64,000 bases of DNA from Trematomus loennbergii (Eukaryota; Chordata; Actinopteri; Perciformes; Nototheniidae), in NCBI GenBank assembly GCA_012861695.1, contig JAAOOA010000127.1:16500755-16564754 (forward strand). The letters are read 5' to 3'. The notes beneath the pieces were generated by a model. That model was not told where the DNA came from. It was given only the letters and a program-made list of their open reading frames with translations, and searched no databases. Position 1 is the stretch's first letter. Each line of letters begins with the position of its first letter. A program made the translations under genes and the position numbers. Positions 1 through 14,073 of this stretch are shown in pieces.

Positions 1-3000
1 TAATTTGAGCTTTTACCTCAGGAATGAATGCTAGCTGCACAATGTAATGCTATTGTCAAGGAATGGACACACTTAGATATTTAACTAAAGAAACATACAT
101 TGAAATTAATTTGTTTTAGTCTCATAATTTGAGTAACGGGTTGCGTTTGTATGAGTGCCACACTCCTTCAAGAGTGACAAGATTGGAAATATATTACAAA
201 TAAAAGAGAGGACTTAGTTTTGGTCTACCCATGGTAGTAGCACATGGCTTGCTGATGTCCTTTCCACTGTGTCATGCGACAAACAGTTTTTTCACTTCCT
301 CTGCCAAGCTAAAAAGGTTTCGGTAACAGGGTTGCGCGCATGTTGAGGGACACACCTTCTGTGCAAAATTACTGTTATTTAAAATGTGTTTATGATTTAA
401 CAAATTGATTTTACCATTACAAGACACATATATCAATAGAATAATACCAAAAAAGTAAATAAAAACCCTATTTTAAATGTTATATTTGACATGCAAGTTG
501 GTCACCAAGAAGCTGGGACAAGAGAAAAGGGCAATTTTAGGGGGTGTTCGAGAGCTATTTGATATTTTAAATAATATTTTGAAACCACTTTTTCTTCAAC
601 TTTATATGCATCTTGTATATTTAACACAAGTGCATGTCTTAGCTTTTTGGCATGGATTATTAGATTTTTTATATGGGGGACATGAAATGTCCTCCAATTC
701 TGGAATGAGAAGTTCAGAGAAGAGGCAACCCTATATATTGTTTATTTGATTTCATTTCAGCACCATGGCAGAGGCAAATATAGAGTTAATGTGTGGAGAT
801 TATAATGTCCCGTTTACTAAAATATGTAGGCTATTGTTTTTTGATGTTTTAGTTGACAAAATAGTCACTGTGTTACATTTTGCTGCACTCAAGCATACTT
901 CTGAAGACAAGAGTTGTGTCCCCCTTTGGCCACAAGGGGGAGTATATATATATTGTATATAATATATTTTGTCTAGATGTTGCAACTATACAGAGCTTTG
1001 GCAATACTATATGTAACTGAGGTCATGCTAATAAAGCTATTGAATTGAATTGAATATACCTTTAAGTGAGCTGTCAGGAGGAAACAAAGGTTCGCCAACA
1101 CATTGCACTTAAAGCTGAGAAAGTACAAAGACGTGAAACGATGTGCTGCAATGTCTGTGTATCTTTGAAGAATGCCAAGTAAAGGAAGAAAGTAATAACT
1201 CGCACTGAGTCTTAATACATTACTTTATTTCTATTATATAGAAACACTATCCAATGATTTATTATGTTTTGTTACACACACACCATTACTGAATTCATTC
1301 TAAAACCAAGAATAACCTACATACAACAATAGGGAGCCCTGGCTCAAGGACGGACAAAACAAGGACACCACACATGATTATTTTCCAATTACAGTATATT
1401 TATTTAAAGAGAGTAACTCAATTGTGATATCAGTTAATCAGTAATGTGTGTAGCGTACGGGTGTGTGATGTGTCAGCAGGGCCGGACTGGGACCATAGGT
1501 CAGGCCGGGAATTATACACCCAGCCAGGCCACTACTAGTTTTGTTTGGGGCGTTTTGCTGGATGTATCGTCAATATTTACAACGTTGCTGCCCGTAGTGA
1601 TAGCCCTACAGTTTGAATCTACTACTTAAATAGAAACATATGGACATAGGATATTGTTAAAAAAAAGTGTGCATATGTATTTGGGAACCTTTCCATGTGA
1701 ACATGTTTTATTTGGGGGTGGACCTCAAATGGATTAAACTGTGATCAATAACTATAGTAACTTATTGAGAGAACATGAACATAGCTTGCTTATACTGTTG
1801 TCATTACATTTCCTTTGTTCAGTGTTTTCATAGACATAGCCTATTGAAACAGTTTCCTCTGTACCTGCCAGTTCTGTCCACTGAGCTCTGCATCTCTCCC
1901 TCAGGGTCATCACCATCAGCATCATCTGATAGTGGAACTGAATAAGGAGAATATGTAATCATTACATTAACAACTATTATGAAATAACATTATTCAAGAA
2001 CATATATTATGCAACACTTATTTTATCACTTAGTTGACCCTGTATTTGCATGGCTAATACCATAATGATTGTCTCCCCTTTAGACAACATAACCATCTCA
2101 AGTTCACAGTATGAGGGGTTTGTAGCCCCACAGTTAGCTGCAGTCTAACGGTTATATTACATATATTTGCCTTGAGTAACATTAAGGACATGTTTGGGTT
2201 TTGTGTAGCCTTATAGTCTCCAGTCACACAGGGCCTATACTAACTTAGCATTGGACTGAGAAACTGTTTTGTTGACAGTCGATGTGCACATCAGGCTACA
2301 ATATAGAAAGAAATGTGGCTCATAATGTTCGCTCACTTTCTGCTTCGTCATTCTATACCATACGGGGTTCTGAATAAATCAGTGATTTTAGCACATTTCG
2401 CTGCCTTTTTTTGCAGGATGGGGGTCCATCCTTCCACAATAATTAATCTTGCCGTCAGTTTCAGTCGGTCCAGTCCACACTAATGTAAACAGCAGCGCGC
2501 TGGTCTCGTGAGAAACGGAGAGTGGAACAACCAATCACATCTTCATTATTCTCCTGAAATGTAAATGTGCCATTCGCTAGTCTGACATAGACTGTATATA
2601 TAAAGGTCTGGTCTGACAGGTGCGTGGTTCTCACTGCGCTTCATACCGGTGCAACTTTGAACACCTTCAATATATGCCGCATTAATGGATTTGGCCTGCA
2701 GTCACCGCATCTGGGCTGAATTAAACACGTATATTTTAGTCCTGTGTGTTTATTAGAGGCCATGTCAGCAGGCCACATCACATCATGCCAGCGTTGCGTT
2801 CACAAGACATACAAGCCACAAACTGGCAATCGAAACATGCTACAACCTGAGGGACAGTGAATGAGACACACAGACACAGACACACCCACACACACCTTGA
2901 GGGAGGGAGGGACAGCTGATCGCAGTGCAGCGATCAGCTGTTCCCGAGCAGAGAGAGAGAGAGAGACAGCTGCTAGACACAACTCTTATTAATCCCCGTA

Positions 3001-3360
3001 CCGGACAATTGTTATTTGTTCCAAATCGGAACCGGATTTCGGTTCCCGATCCTCATCACATCCCCAGCCACAGCCGTGGTCTTAACCGTCTTGACATAAA
3101 ATCTCGAGTCCTATAGGTCCGATACAGAGACAATACGAAACCAAATGCAGTCGATTCCGAGACCAATACCGTTAAAAAGTGGTCTGGAGACCGGTCTCGA
3201 GTACAACACCAGCAAATATTCTCATACTAATGATTATTAATTATTATTCCCCTCTCTTCTGATACCAACACTGTGCCGATGAGAAAGTGTACCTGTAACA
3301 CTCTCCAAACTACTGTAGGAGCGGAATCATTCGAAAAATATAATATAGGATAATGCTATA
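1..3360. other. Gene-free leading segment
   Basis: I find no open reading frame here with the composition or family resemblance of a real exon, and no convincing splice-flanked coding block. The segment is mostly AT-rich unique-looking DNA. It contains a LINE-like tail near 985-1058, listed separately. A stretch near 1480-1530 and another near 3000-3210 resemble ends of degraded fish transposons, but I could not find their partner termini. Confidence 0.5.
985..1058 (+). repeat. Probable 3' tail of a LINE-type retroelement
   Basis: An AATAAA-containing stretch is followed by short repeats of ATTGA/TTGAA (about 1034-1055), the form of 3' tail seen on some fish non-LTR retrotransposons. No reverse transcriptase reading frame is visible upstream, so this would be a 5'-truncated copy. 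Its left boundary is unclear. Confidence 0.4.
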
Positions 3361-3487
3361 CAATGCTAACGGAGGCGAGACGTACGTTATTCACGCGCTT
3401 ATACACACGCACGTCATTCACACGCTTATGTACACGCTTATGTACACGTACGTTATCAACACGCGTATCTAGATAGCACTTTCAAAG

Positions 3488-3800
3488 CTACGCCGCCGCC
3501 ACGTGAGCGCGTACTTTGAGCGCACCTATGATACGTCGCCGTGACGTCTGACGTCTGACAACGTCGTGACGTCGCCTGTATCGTACGTCAACCCATTCAA
3601 AATTGATGGAGGCGTTGGCGCACGTTGACACGTTAGTTATCCGCTCAGTGAGCTTAGTTATCTGCTCTTTGGCACAAATCACACCTCATAGACTACGCGG
3701 AAGTGTTTTCACTACTCGCGTATAAAAGCCCCGCCCCCACCTTCACAGCTGGTCGATTTCAACACAGGAAAACGGAGAACTGGAAGAATGAGTGGAAAAG
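3488..3800 (+). promoter_or_regulatory. Orphan promoter-like module with CRE-type motifs and a TATA box
   Basis: This CpG-rich stretch contains three TGACGTC motifs (3542-3548, 3549-3555, 3567-3573), which match the CREB/ATF core. They are followed by TATAAAAG at 3721-3728 and a GC-box-like CCCCGCCCCC just downstream. An ATG occurs at 3788, but its frame closes after about 25 codons and I recognise no product. The module could be the start of a non-coding transcript, a promoter captured by a transposon, or chance clustering. Confidence 0.4.
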
Positions 3801-4344
3801 CGTCACATAAATGTATAAGTGCTCACAGTTCCGTGGGAATTATTATGTGCAATTCATTTCTTTAGGTTATACTAACAATTTAAGTCATGTTTAATGATCT
3901 TGAACGTCACTAAAACATAGCTATTAAGAAAGCTATTTCATAAATGGCTAGATCTTGATAAATAACAATTATTTGTATTGTTTTTGTTAAGATATTCAGG
4001 AGTTAAATTATTTAAAATTCACAGTCCTGAATGTGGGTTTGTGGTGAATGTGGGGATCTACAGGACACACATTTCAGAGTAAAGGCTTTCACATTACTAT
4101 AATTATATTTGTATTTAAATGTAGGCTACATTTTACACCAAAACGGAACACAAAAGCAGGACCAACCATCATACATTGAATTCCTTGACTAACAAGATAA
4201 AGATTCATTCATTTAAATAAATATTTAACAACAAATGGGCCGGTTCTAAGGGGTTATTCAGTTAAGCCCGATGAGAGGGGATACAGCTGTGCACATGTCA
4301 TCATTAACAGACGTCGTTTAAGAGTGACGTTTGAGTGAACGAGG

Positions 4345-4491
4345 ACGTCCCAATTAATACCTGAGGACTCCTCTGTCGTGTCTCCTCCTCGTGTCTCTCG
4401 CTCGCATCTTACGGAGGCGGAGCTAAGACGCAAGGAAGGGACGCGAGTGAGGGAAAGGAGGAGTCGAGGAGGGGTATTGAGACGAGGCTTA
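4345..4491. mobile_element. Short MITE fragment related to the 59009-60110 element
   Basis: The segment opens with GAGGACTCCTC and closes with a GTCGAGGAGGGG...TATTGAGACGAGGCTT end. That end resembles the terminus of the 1.1 kb inverted-repeat element at 59009-60110, which reads GTCGAGGAGGGG...TATTGAGAAGCCTC. It abuts the next element directly, so the two are nested or adjacent insertions. The left boundary is approximate. Confidence 0.4.
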
Positions 4492-4880
4492 GGTGTTTCT
4501 CAATCGCGAGTACGCTTGCTTGGTAGCACATGTCTGCCAAGCATCTTGCTTCAGAAGCGAGTCAAGAATACTTCCTGGCATTCGGAAAACGAAGTGTGGA
4601 ACACGCTAGCAAGTGTGCAGGTGTGCGTCATATGAGAGCCCCGCCTTACATCTTCCGCCACAGATTTGGGGAAATTGGTCCGTGCGCAAAGCATTGTGGG
4701 GATTTTAAGACCGCGAAGTCTACTCATGTGCAGACTCGATATTTCTCCAAACGGAGTACGCTGGCTCAGTAGATTTTCCAAGTATACTGGAGATTGGAAC
4801 AGTACTTCGGCGGCACTCGATGACGTAGTATGCTTGAAATAGTGGCTCTGAAGCAGCTTGACTCGCGATTGAGAAACACC
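4492..4880. mobile_element. MITE with ~20-bp terminal inverted repeats
   Basis: The left end GGTGTTTCTCAATCGCGAGT (4492-4511) is the reverse complement of the right end ACTCGCGATTGAGAAACACC (4861-4880). The 389-bp interior has no transposase. Overlapping open frames on both strands here are accidental and follow the GC content. The element lies immediately left of a truncated LTR at 4882, so its insertion, or a deletion beside it, removed the first ~105 bp of that LTR. Confidence 0.75.
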
Positions 4881-4881
4881 C

Positions 4882-5016
4882 ACTGTGTGTGTCCCTTTCA
4901 CTTTCGTCTAGTCTTCTCGGGCTGCGACCCGACCGCATGTGCATTTCTGCTGCTCATTAAACTACAGATTTGCACCTTCGATGCACCGCCTCCGACTCCC
5001 TTCTCTCGGCACTACA
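4882..5016 (+). repeat. 5' LTR remnant
   Basis: This is the 3'-terminal 135 bp of the LTR, ending CACTACA and followed at once by the primer-binding-site-like sequence. Its 5' part has been lost next to the MITE at 4492-4880. Confidence 0.75.
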
Positions 5017-6157
5017 TTGGTGACCCTGACATAAGTCTCGCGAAGGTTCCGAGACTGAACCAAACACGGCAAAGAACGGACTCTGTTCTTCTCGGAATGC
5101 CGGAGATTCTTGGAGTTGTCCTGGCTGCCACGTGCGCACGGACTGTGGCTCAGTGCGCCCTCCGGAATGGCCGCGGACGACGCTCGCCATTTCCACGGCT
5201 TTTCGGCTCTGGGGGACAGCATGCATTCCATGGAGCCGATACACGACCGTGCCGGGTTTATTCGGGACATGCGCCTGCATGTCCGGCCGGCGACTGACGG
5301 CTGCCGAGGACGGCTAGCAGCTACCAACGGCTAACGGCGGCTAGCCACAACGGCTAGCGGCTGTCGACATCCGACTGTTTTTTTTTTGTTTTTGTTTTTT
5401 GTGGTGCCGGAGAGGAGGTTCGATCACGTCTGGTCGGCCTCGCGTGGATCCTCTCGCTATTTCGCCCACCTGTTTTTGAGCGTGGACGGGACGACCTTTT
5501 TTGAGCTTTTTCTGGTGCCTGAGAGGAGGTTCGACCATGTCTGGTCGGCCTCGTGTGGACCCTCTCGCTGTTTCACCACCTCGACGGCAGCTTCGGACGT
5601 CACACACGCCTGCTTCGGCCCGTGGGTGGCGCGCTTCGGGACCCTGCCTGGCCTCGCCTCTTCCCTCGCCTCGGCGGTTCCGGACGTCGCCCATGCCTTC
5701 ATCGGCCCGTGGGTGGCGCGCTTCGGGACCCTGCCTGGCCTCACCTCTAACCGCGGCTCACGGTTCGCCTCGACGGCGCCCCGTCTGGCCTCTCCCCTGT
5801 CCACGGCTCCTTCTCCCGGGGACACGGCTCCTCCTCCTTCCTCCCGAGGACTTCGTACCCGCCGCCGCTGTGCCTTCGCCTGCGGCCGGGCAGCGCTCCT
5901 CCCTGCTGGGGACCACCGGGATATTCACGCCTGTCCCGACGTCGCAACACAGCGACCCTGCTTTCTGCGGCCCCCTGACGACGGCCCGTTCCGGCCCGCC
6001 CCCACCCCCCGGTGGGGATGCCCTCGCCCTCGTTGGGGCCCCTACCCTCTCCTGCGGCCCCCTTCCGACGGCCCGTTCCATGGCCCGCCCTCCTCGGCCC
6101 CTGTGGTGCTTCCTCCGGACGCGAGGAGTGTCCATGGTTGAATTCTGGGGGGGCTTG

Positions 6158-6396
6158 TGTAGTGACCACTATTTAACTAGGGTACATAATTCACGCATGG
6201 AACTACAGGTTGGGGGTATTGTTTCCGCACGGACATATATGTTGACGGTACCTCGGGGTACCTACTGTGTGTCCCTTTCACTTTCGTCTAGTCTTCTCGG
6301 GCTGCGACCCGACCGCATGTGCATTTCTGCTGCTCATTAAACTACAGATTTGCACCTTCGATGCACCGCCTCCGACTCCCTTCTCTCGGCACTACA
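6158..6396 (+). repeat. 3' LTR (239 bp)
   Basis: It begins TGTAGTG and ends CACTACA. It includes an ATTAAA that could serve as the polyadenylation signal. The last 126 bp match the left copy without a visible difference. Confidence 0.75.
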
Positions 6397-6710
6397 GCAC
6401 CACCATTTCCCCACATAAACATAACAGTCTGCAATCAAACGGTTGTCTCCTGTGCGCTCCTCTTCCTACTTGGCGCACCGGTAACATGCTCGTGCGCACG
6501 AGACCTTAGGCTGAGCCGCCGAATCCCTCGGAACATCATATAAGCCATTTTCAACGGTTTTCTGGTGAAAGATTAACTAGCTACTGGATGAAATAATATG
6601 ACTGGTGGCATATGTGCGAAAATTAAACACTTTTTGAAAAAAATATTATGATAAAATATTTTTATATATTTATAATTCTGCAAATATTACGATAAACTCA
6701 CAGCTATTTG

Positions 6711-6774
6711 CGGCCCGGCAGTAACACCTCCGCGGCCCGGTACCGGTCCGCGGACCGGGGGTTGGGAACCCCTG
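6711..6774. repeat. Terminus of a hAT-type element
   Basis: The stretch reads CGGCCCGG...GGTCCGCGGACCGGGGG... and ends GGGTTGGGAACCCCTG. That is the reverse complement of a CAGGGG-TTCCCAACCCCC start, a terminus common among vertebrate hAT families. No partner end is visible upstream, so the copy is probably truncated or interrupted by the LTR element. Confidence 0.5.
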
Positions 6775-7079
6775 CTAGAGGACCGGTTGCAACTTCAAGG
6801 GTGTGATCACAGCAGAGAGAGTGGGAGGGGAGGATCACTTTGTTCTATCCAGGACAACGCATGCATTCGGAAAAAACAACATGCCTACGCAGCTGATGCC
6901 TCACACAATGAGGTGCATCGTACAGATTAGGGAAAACATGTAGCTGAAAAGTTAATTTGCCTTATTTTGAAACTTTTGAGGCCGTCTTTGAAGAAGATTG
7001 CCACAAAAGCTGAAATAGTGAACTTATAGGATCTATATAGGCTGTTATCTGGAGTGGATTAGTGAAGTACATAAACTGT

Positions 7080-7321
7080 GTGAGTAACAGGCTACACACA
7101 CACAGAGGTCCCTGAACATCTCAGTGGGAAGTGAGTGTGTTTCAATGTGCATATATAAATTGATTTATTTTGTTAACAAAGGGACTGAATATGCAGTACG
7201 TTTGTTGGTATGAAATTGGAGATTTTAGTTCACACAATATTCTACTTTATTGGACTCTGTCCACCTTCTGCCTCAGCTTCCCTCTCTTCGGTTGGTACTG
7301 GTCAAGACGAAACAGCCTGCA
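7080..7321 (+). other. Candidate 5' untranslated exon of the ceramide synthase gene
   Basis: A CTGCAG|GTATGT splice-donor-like site follows position 7321, about 600 bp before the acceptor (CCCTAG at 7913-7918) that opens the first coding exon. The small open frame here (from 7170) has no family resemblance. I infer a leader exon only from the donor and position. RNA evidence would be needed to place its start. Confidence 0.3.
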
Positions 7322-7922
7322 GGTATGTACTTGTTTTCACATTGAGGTTAAAGAACAAACTAATGTGAGCTATACTGTATCCCAGTGAGTCAATCATGGC
7401 ATTACAGGAAATATTTATAGTTATTAATGACTGATTGTACATTTCTGGAAGTAGTTTTCCAACAGATTAAATATCAAGTTTTTATCTTCTCTGTTATCCA
7501 CGAGTCCACGAGGACAAAAGGGCTTCACTTCTCTAATCTTTTGCTCTCAGGAGGGCTCTCCTCACCCTCCTTTATCTGGCTTGCCCTTTGATATCTTTTG
7601 TTCTCCATCTGCAAATGACTCTTCCTTCATGATTGCATGTGCACAGAGAAGTGGCACTGACAGAGACAGTCTAATCTAATTTTGAAATGTATTACACATA
7701 AAGCACAATTACTTTACTTGTTTGTGTAAAGTATCAAATGTAATTGATGTAACAATAGTGAACTCATGTTCTGTCCTTGAATCAAGTAAACTCTCTCTCA
7801 CTCACTTTTATGTTGAAGAATGTGATTTCAGAACCTGAACATGAAACCAAATGGTCATCATTAGTGTAACATTTGGTGTTGTTTGGTGTTTTTCTTGGGT
7901 GTATTATGTGTTCCCTAGCAGC

Positions 7923-10701
<2,779 letters not shown>

Positions 10702-10938
10702 CACGTTACTGACAAAAGGAGATGGACAAAAAGGGAAATGAACAGCAGACATGAAGACTTATTCAGTGTGCAGCAGCTGGAATCTAATGGCACTTCAGAA
10801 AAGAGTAAATGCACTTAAGCAGAAATAATTATATGCACAGGAACTGTGAAGGATTGTAGTCAAACGAAATAATTTGAAGCTTTGTCTTTTCTGGAGTTTG
10901 CTGAATTCATAATAACTATTCATCTTGTTGTACTCATT

Positions 10939-10944
10939 ATTAAA
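10939..10944 (+). terminator. Possible polyadenylation signal ATTAAA of the ceramide synthase gene
   Basis: ATTAAA lies 238 bp after the stop codon in AT-rich 3' sequence and about 500 bp before the next gene. I saw no canonical AATAAA closer to the stop codon. Confidence 0.3.
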
Positions 10945-11318
10945 AATAGAGGAATACTCTTTAAAATGTTGTGTTTTTATGTTGTCGAGAAAATTAATGT
11001 TGAAAATGGATATACAAAAATTCCACGTGTTTATATGTGCTTCCACGTGTGTTTGGTGATGCACATTAATGCAAAGACGAAGCTCTACGGGAAATGTTTT
11101 ACAACTGTGAGTTACTGATGATGAGTGTTAAAACTGTACATGTGACAGCATTTGGACATGGTCCTGCTTGCGTGGGAGGCGGAATGAGCAGAGAGGTTTA
11201 ACTGACTCTGGATCATGGAAGTACAAAGACAACTCTGGATAGCTGCCTGCAATACCAGCACGCCCTCTCGCGACAATCAGCGCGAACTGACTGAAGACTC
11301 GTCAGTTAATCGCCATCA

Positions 11319-11332
11319 GTTGCCATAGAAAC
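11319..11332 (+). promoter_or_regulatory. RFX X-box in the cfap161 promoter
   Basis: GTTGCCATAGAAAC is an imperfect palindrome of two RFX half-sites (GTTGCC and AGAAAC) separated by two bases. It matches the X-box consensus bound by RFX factors in ciliary gene promoters. It sits 107 bp upstream of the cfap161 ATG, within the usual distance for functional X-boxes. Its position before a ciliary gene makes chance occurrence unlikely. Confidence 0.75.
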
Positions 11333-11438
11333 ATCCACACAAACTATGCTTGAGCTCAGTTAAAAAACTCAAACACGAAAACGTAGATTCACGTTTTATA
11401 TCAACAGTACACAAAACGTTCTGACTATTACTGCTACA

Positions 11439-14036
11439 ATGGCTCAGTATCGCACAAGTGTGAAATCGGAAACTGGAACGAGGAACTGCGCTTAGAAGAG
11501 GTTTGTTATATTATAATGTTAATAACTTTAGACTTTAGCTAGCATAGCTACCTAGCAACACACCAGTTGGAGTGAAGTCATTCATCTAAGCTAACATGTG
11601 TGCCTGCGTCAACATGTAAACACAAGCTTACAATTTGTTTGTACGCTAAATGCTACATCTCTTAATGGATAATGACTGCAAACGGATTTAAAATGGCAAT
11701 TCAGTATTCTTATTAAGCTACCCATTTCAGTTTTAAAAAAGCAGGTTATCCACTTGGACAACTTACTCAACAAACAACAAAAGCAGGTCTAATAAGGCTG
11801 GATAATTAACTGAAAACAATGTTTGCTTTCTTTGGCAATTGAAAAACAATATTTAACTAGAAGAAAATGATTAATTGTATTGGTAAAATTACAAATTCCT
11901 GTTTACTGATACTGTATGATTCACATGGGAAGTAATATACTTTAGAAGCCATTCAGTAACAAAGACATGAGCAAGGGGGAAAAACAGCATTCATCATATA
12001 GCGAATGTAAGATGAAGATAGTAATACATCTTATTCTACATTATTTATATGTAAAAGAAAAAGCACTTATAGTGTATAACCTGCAGTAGTGGACACATTC
12101 AAGAATGAAGAATTAACACTATATATGTTGATTTGTTTTCCAGGATGCAAAGAGAGAGCACCTGGAGAAAAAAGAGAGGGGCGAGCTTGCTGCCCAGAAA
12201 GTAGACTTCCTAAAACAGCACATTTTGAGCCAGGTAAAAAGAGTTTAAGCTATTAGAACATCTTTAATAACAACAATAATATCACAGTGATGATGTGGAT
12301 GGAAATTATGCTGTTTTTGTATTTGTGAAGGTGGATCTCACTGTGACAACCGATGGAAGATTGCACTTTGGGGATGTTGTGATGTTGGTCAACATGGGAG
12401 GAGAAGAGAGGGACTGCAGTGCATTGAGCATTAATGCAGATGTTAACAGTTTTTAATAAGATTCCTACACCTGGCATTATATCCCCGTGTGGAGTTGTCG
12501 CAGGAAGAAGTATTCAGGCCTGCCCGCGCACTGCCTTCATCATTACCAGGTATACACATTAACACATCTAAAACCACATCAACTTACATAACAGATAAAA
12601 CATTCCCAGATGTTAACCTGTAACTCTGCTTATGTGACCACTAGTGTAGATGGCAGTCCTGAAGGGTCGACTCTTCATTTTGATCAAAGCTTTGCCCTGA
12701 AAACAAAAGCGGCTTTGCCAGGGGAGTAAGTGAAAACACACACATATATATATGATTATATAATTAAGATCCTAAAACAAAGACTGTCTGTTGTAGAGGT
12801 GCACCCCACTGTTTCTTCACATGGAGTTGAGTTTGTATGCCGTGAGAACAGTTGTGTAATATCCTCTGTGGTCCTGAGGGGAGCTTTATAAGGTTAAGAA
12901 AGTAACCGGATTATGACCCTTCTTTTTGGGCTTGGAAGCTATTTTTTTAAGATGTAGTTTAGAGACAATGTATTTTCTAAGTGCTCATTTACTTTCAGTG
13001 AGACAAAACATGATTCCTTCACATGTTGTTTTTTTAAACACCAAATGTTTTTCACTTTACATTTTGCAGTACACGTCTCATCTTTAATTTGTCACTTTGT
13101 GTGTTCAAATATTTTCTCAGCTTTACTTGACAAGTGACCTGCAAAGTTTTCAAAAGGTAGATCACGTTTTAACATTATTCATTTATTGACTACATTTTCT
13201 CTGGTTATTTTTCATATATTTTATTGTGACTTTATTTAAAGTGTGCAAAGAAGTCCCGGCTACAAGAAGTTAACTTGGAAGACGGCAGCTCCTTTCTGTC
13301 ATGGTGGAAGATAGTTCACTTTGACCCCCAAGAGAGGCTTGAATATGAGGGTCAGCCTGTTCCTGTAAGTCTTAACCAAATCTTCGTGCTGAACTAACCT
13401 GCCACAACATCAGACTGTTATTGTCTGTTCAATCTGTAACTAAACTGTTAGTGTAATGTTGCTCAACCTCTGTTGCACTGAGAATTTCCAATAAATCTCC
13501 ACTGGCTTTTCTTTTTTTCCAGGCTAATATGAGTGTGCTGATCCTACACTGCAAGACAAACCAGGCTCTCGCTGTGCTGGGTGATCACGTCATTTGGTAT
13601 TTTCCATTTCCCCTTTAAAAGTCACCATATGTTGCTGTGTTAAAGGCAATGCTTTTGATTTGATGTCTGATGTGAGGTACACAGGTTTGGCACAAATAAT
13701 GGCCTTTAAAAAAAGACAAATATCAGACGAAGAAAACTGCAATGTGGATGTAGGTCAGCTAACTATAACTATAAGCTAAAAGCTTGATAAGGCGCTGTAA
13801 AAAAAGATAAGGTTATAGTGATCTGAAAAACCTCTCTCTGATCTCTATAATCTTAGTCAACAACCAAGGCAACTCAGAGTAGTGAGTAAAGAGAAAAATA
13901 ATATGGGGATTGTCTCAAGGTGGCAGTAATCCTACATTAAATAGAGACTTACACAATGTTGCTAATTTATGATTACTGGCTAAGATTCTTTGATTGATAG
14001 TTTTTCACTAAAACTTATATTCACTATGAAAAGATG

Positions 14037-14073
<37 letters not shown>

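Larger units (their letters stand above)
4882..6396 (+). mobile_element. Small non-autonomous LTR retrotransposon, 5' LTR truncated
   Basis: A direct repeat flanks a ~1.14 kb interior. The right copy is a full LTR (6158-6396) beginning TGTAGTG and ending CACTACA, a perfect short inverted terminus. The left copy keeps only its last 135 bp. Positions 4891-5016 and 6271-6396 read identically, which suggests recent insertion. A primer-binding-site-like TTGGTGACCCTGACATAAG follows the left LTR at 5017, and a G-rich polypurine-like tract precedes the right LTR near 6145-6153. The interior has GC-rich tandem duplications (period ~111 bp at 5403/5514; ~87 bp at 5621/5708) and no recognisable gag, protease or reverse transcriptase. 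It would depend on enzymes of another element. Confidence 0.75.

Noticed and set aside
5341..6340. Overlapping GC-rich frames on both strands, up to 279 codons
   Set aside because: High GC content lowers stop frequency, and the frames follow tandem duplications inside an LTR element; no domain is visible.
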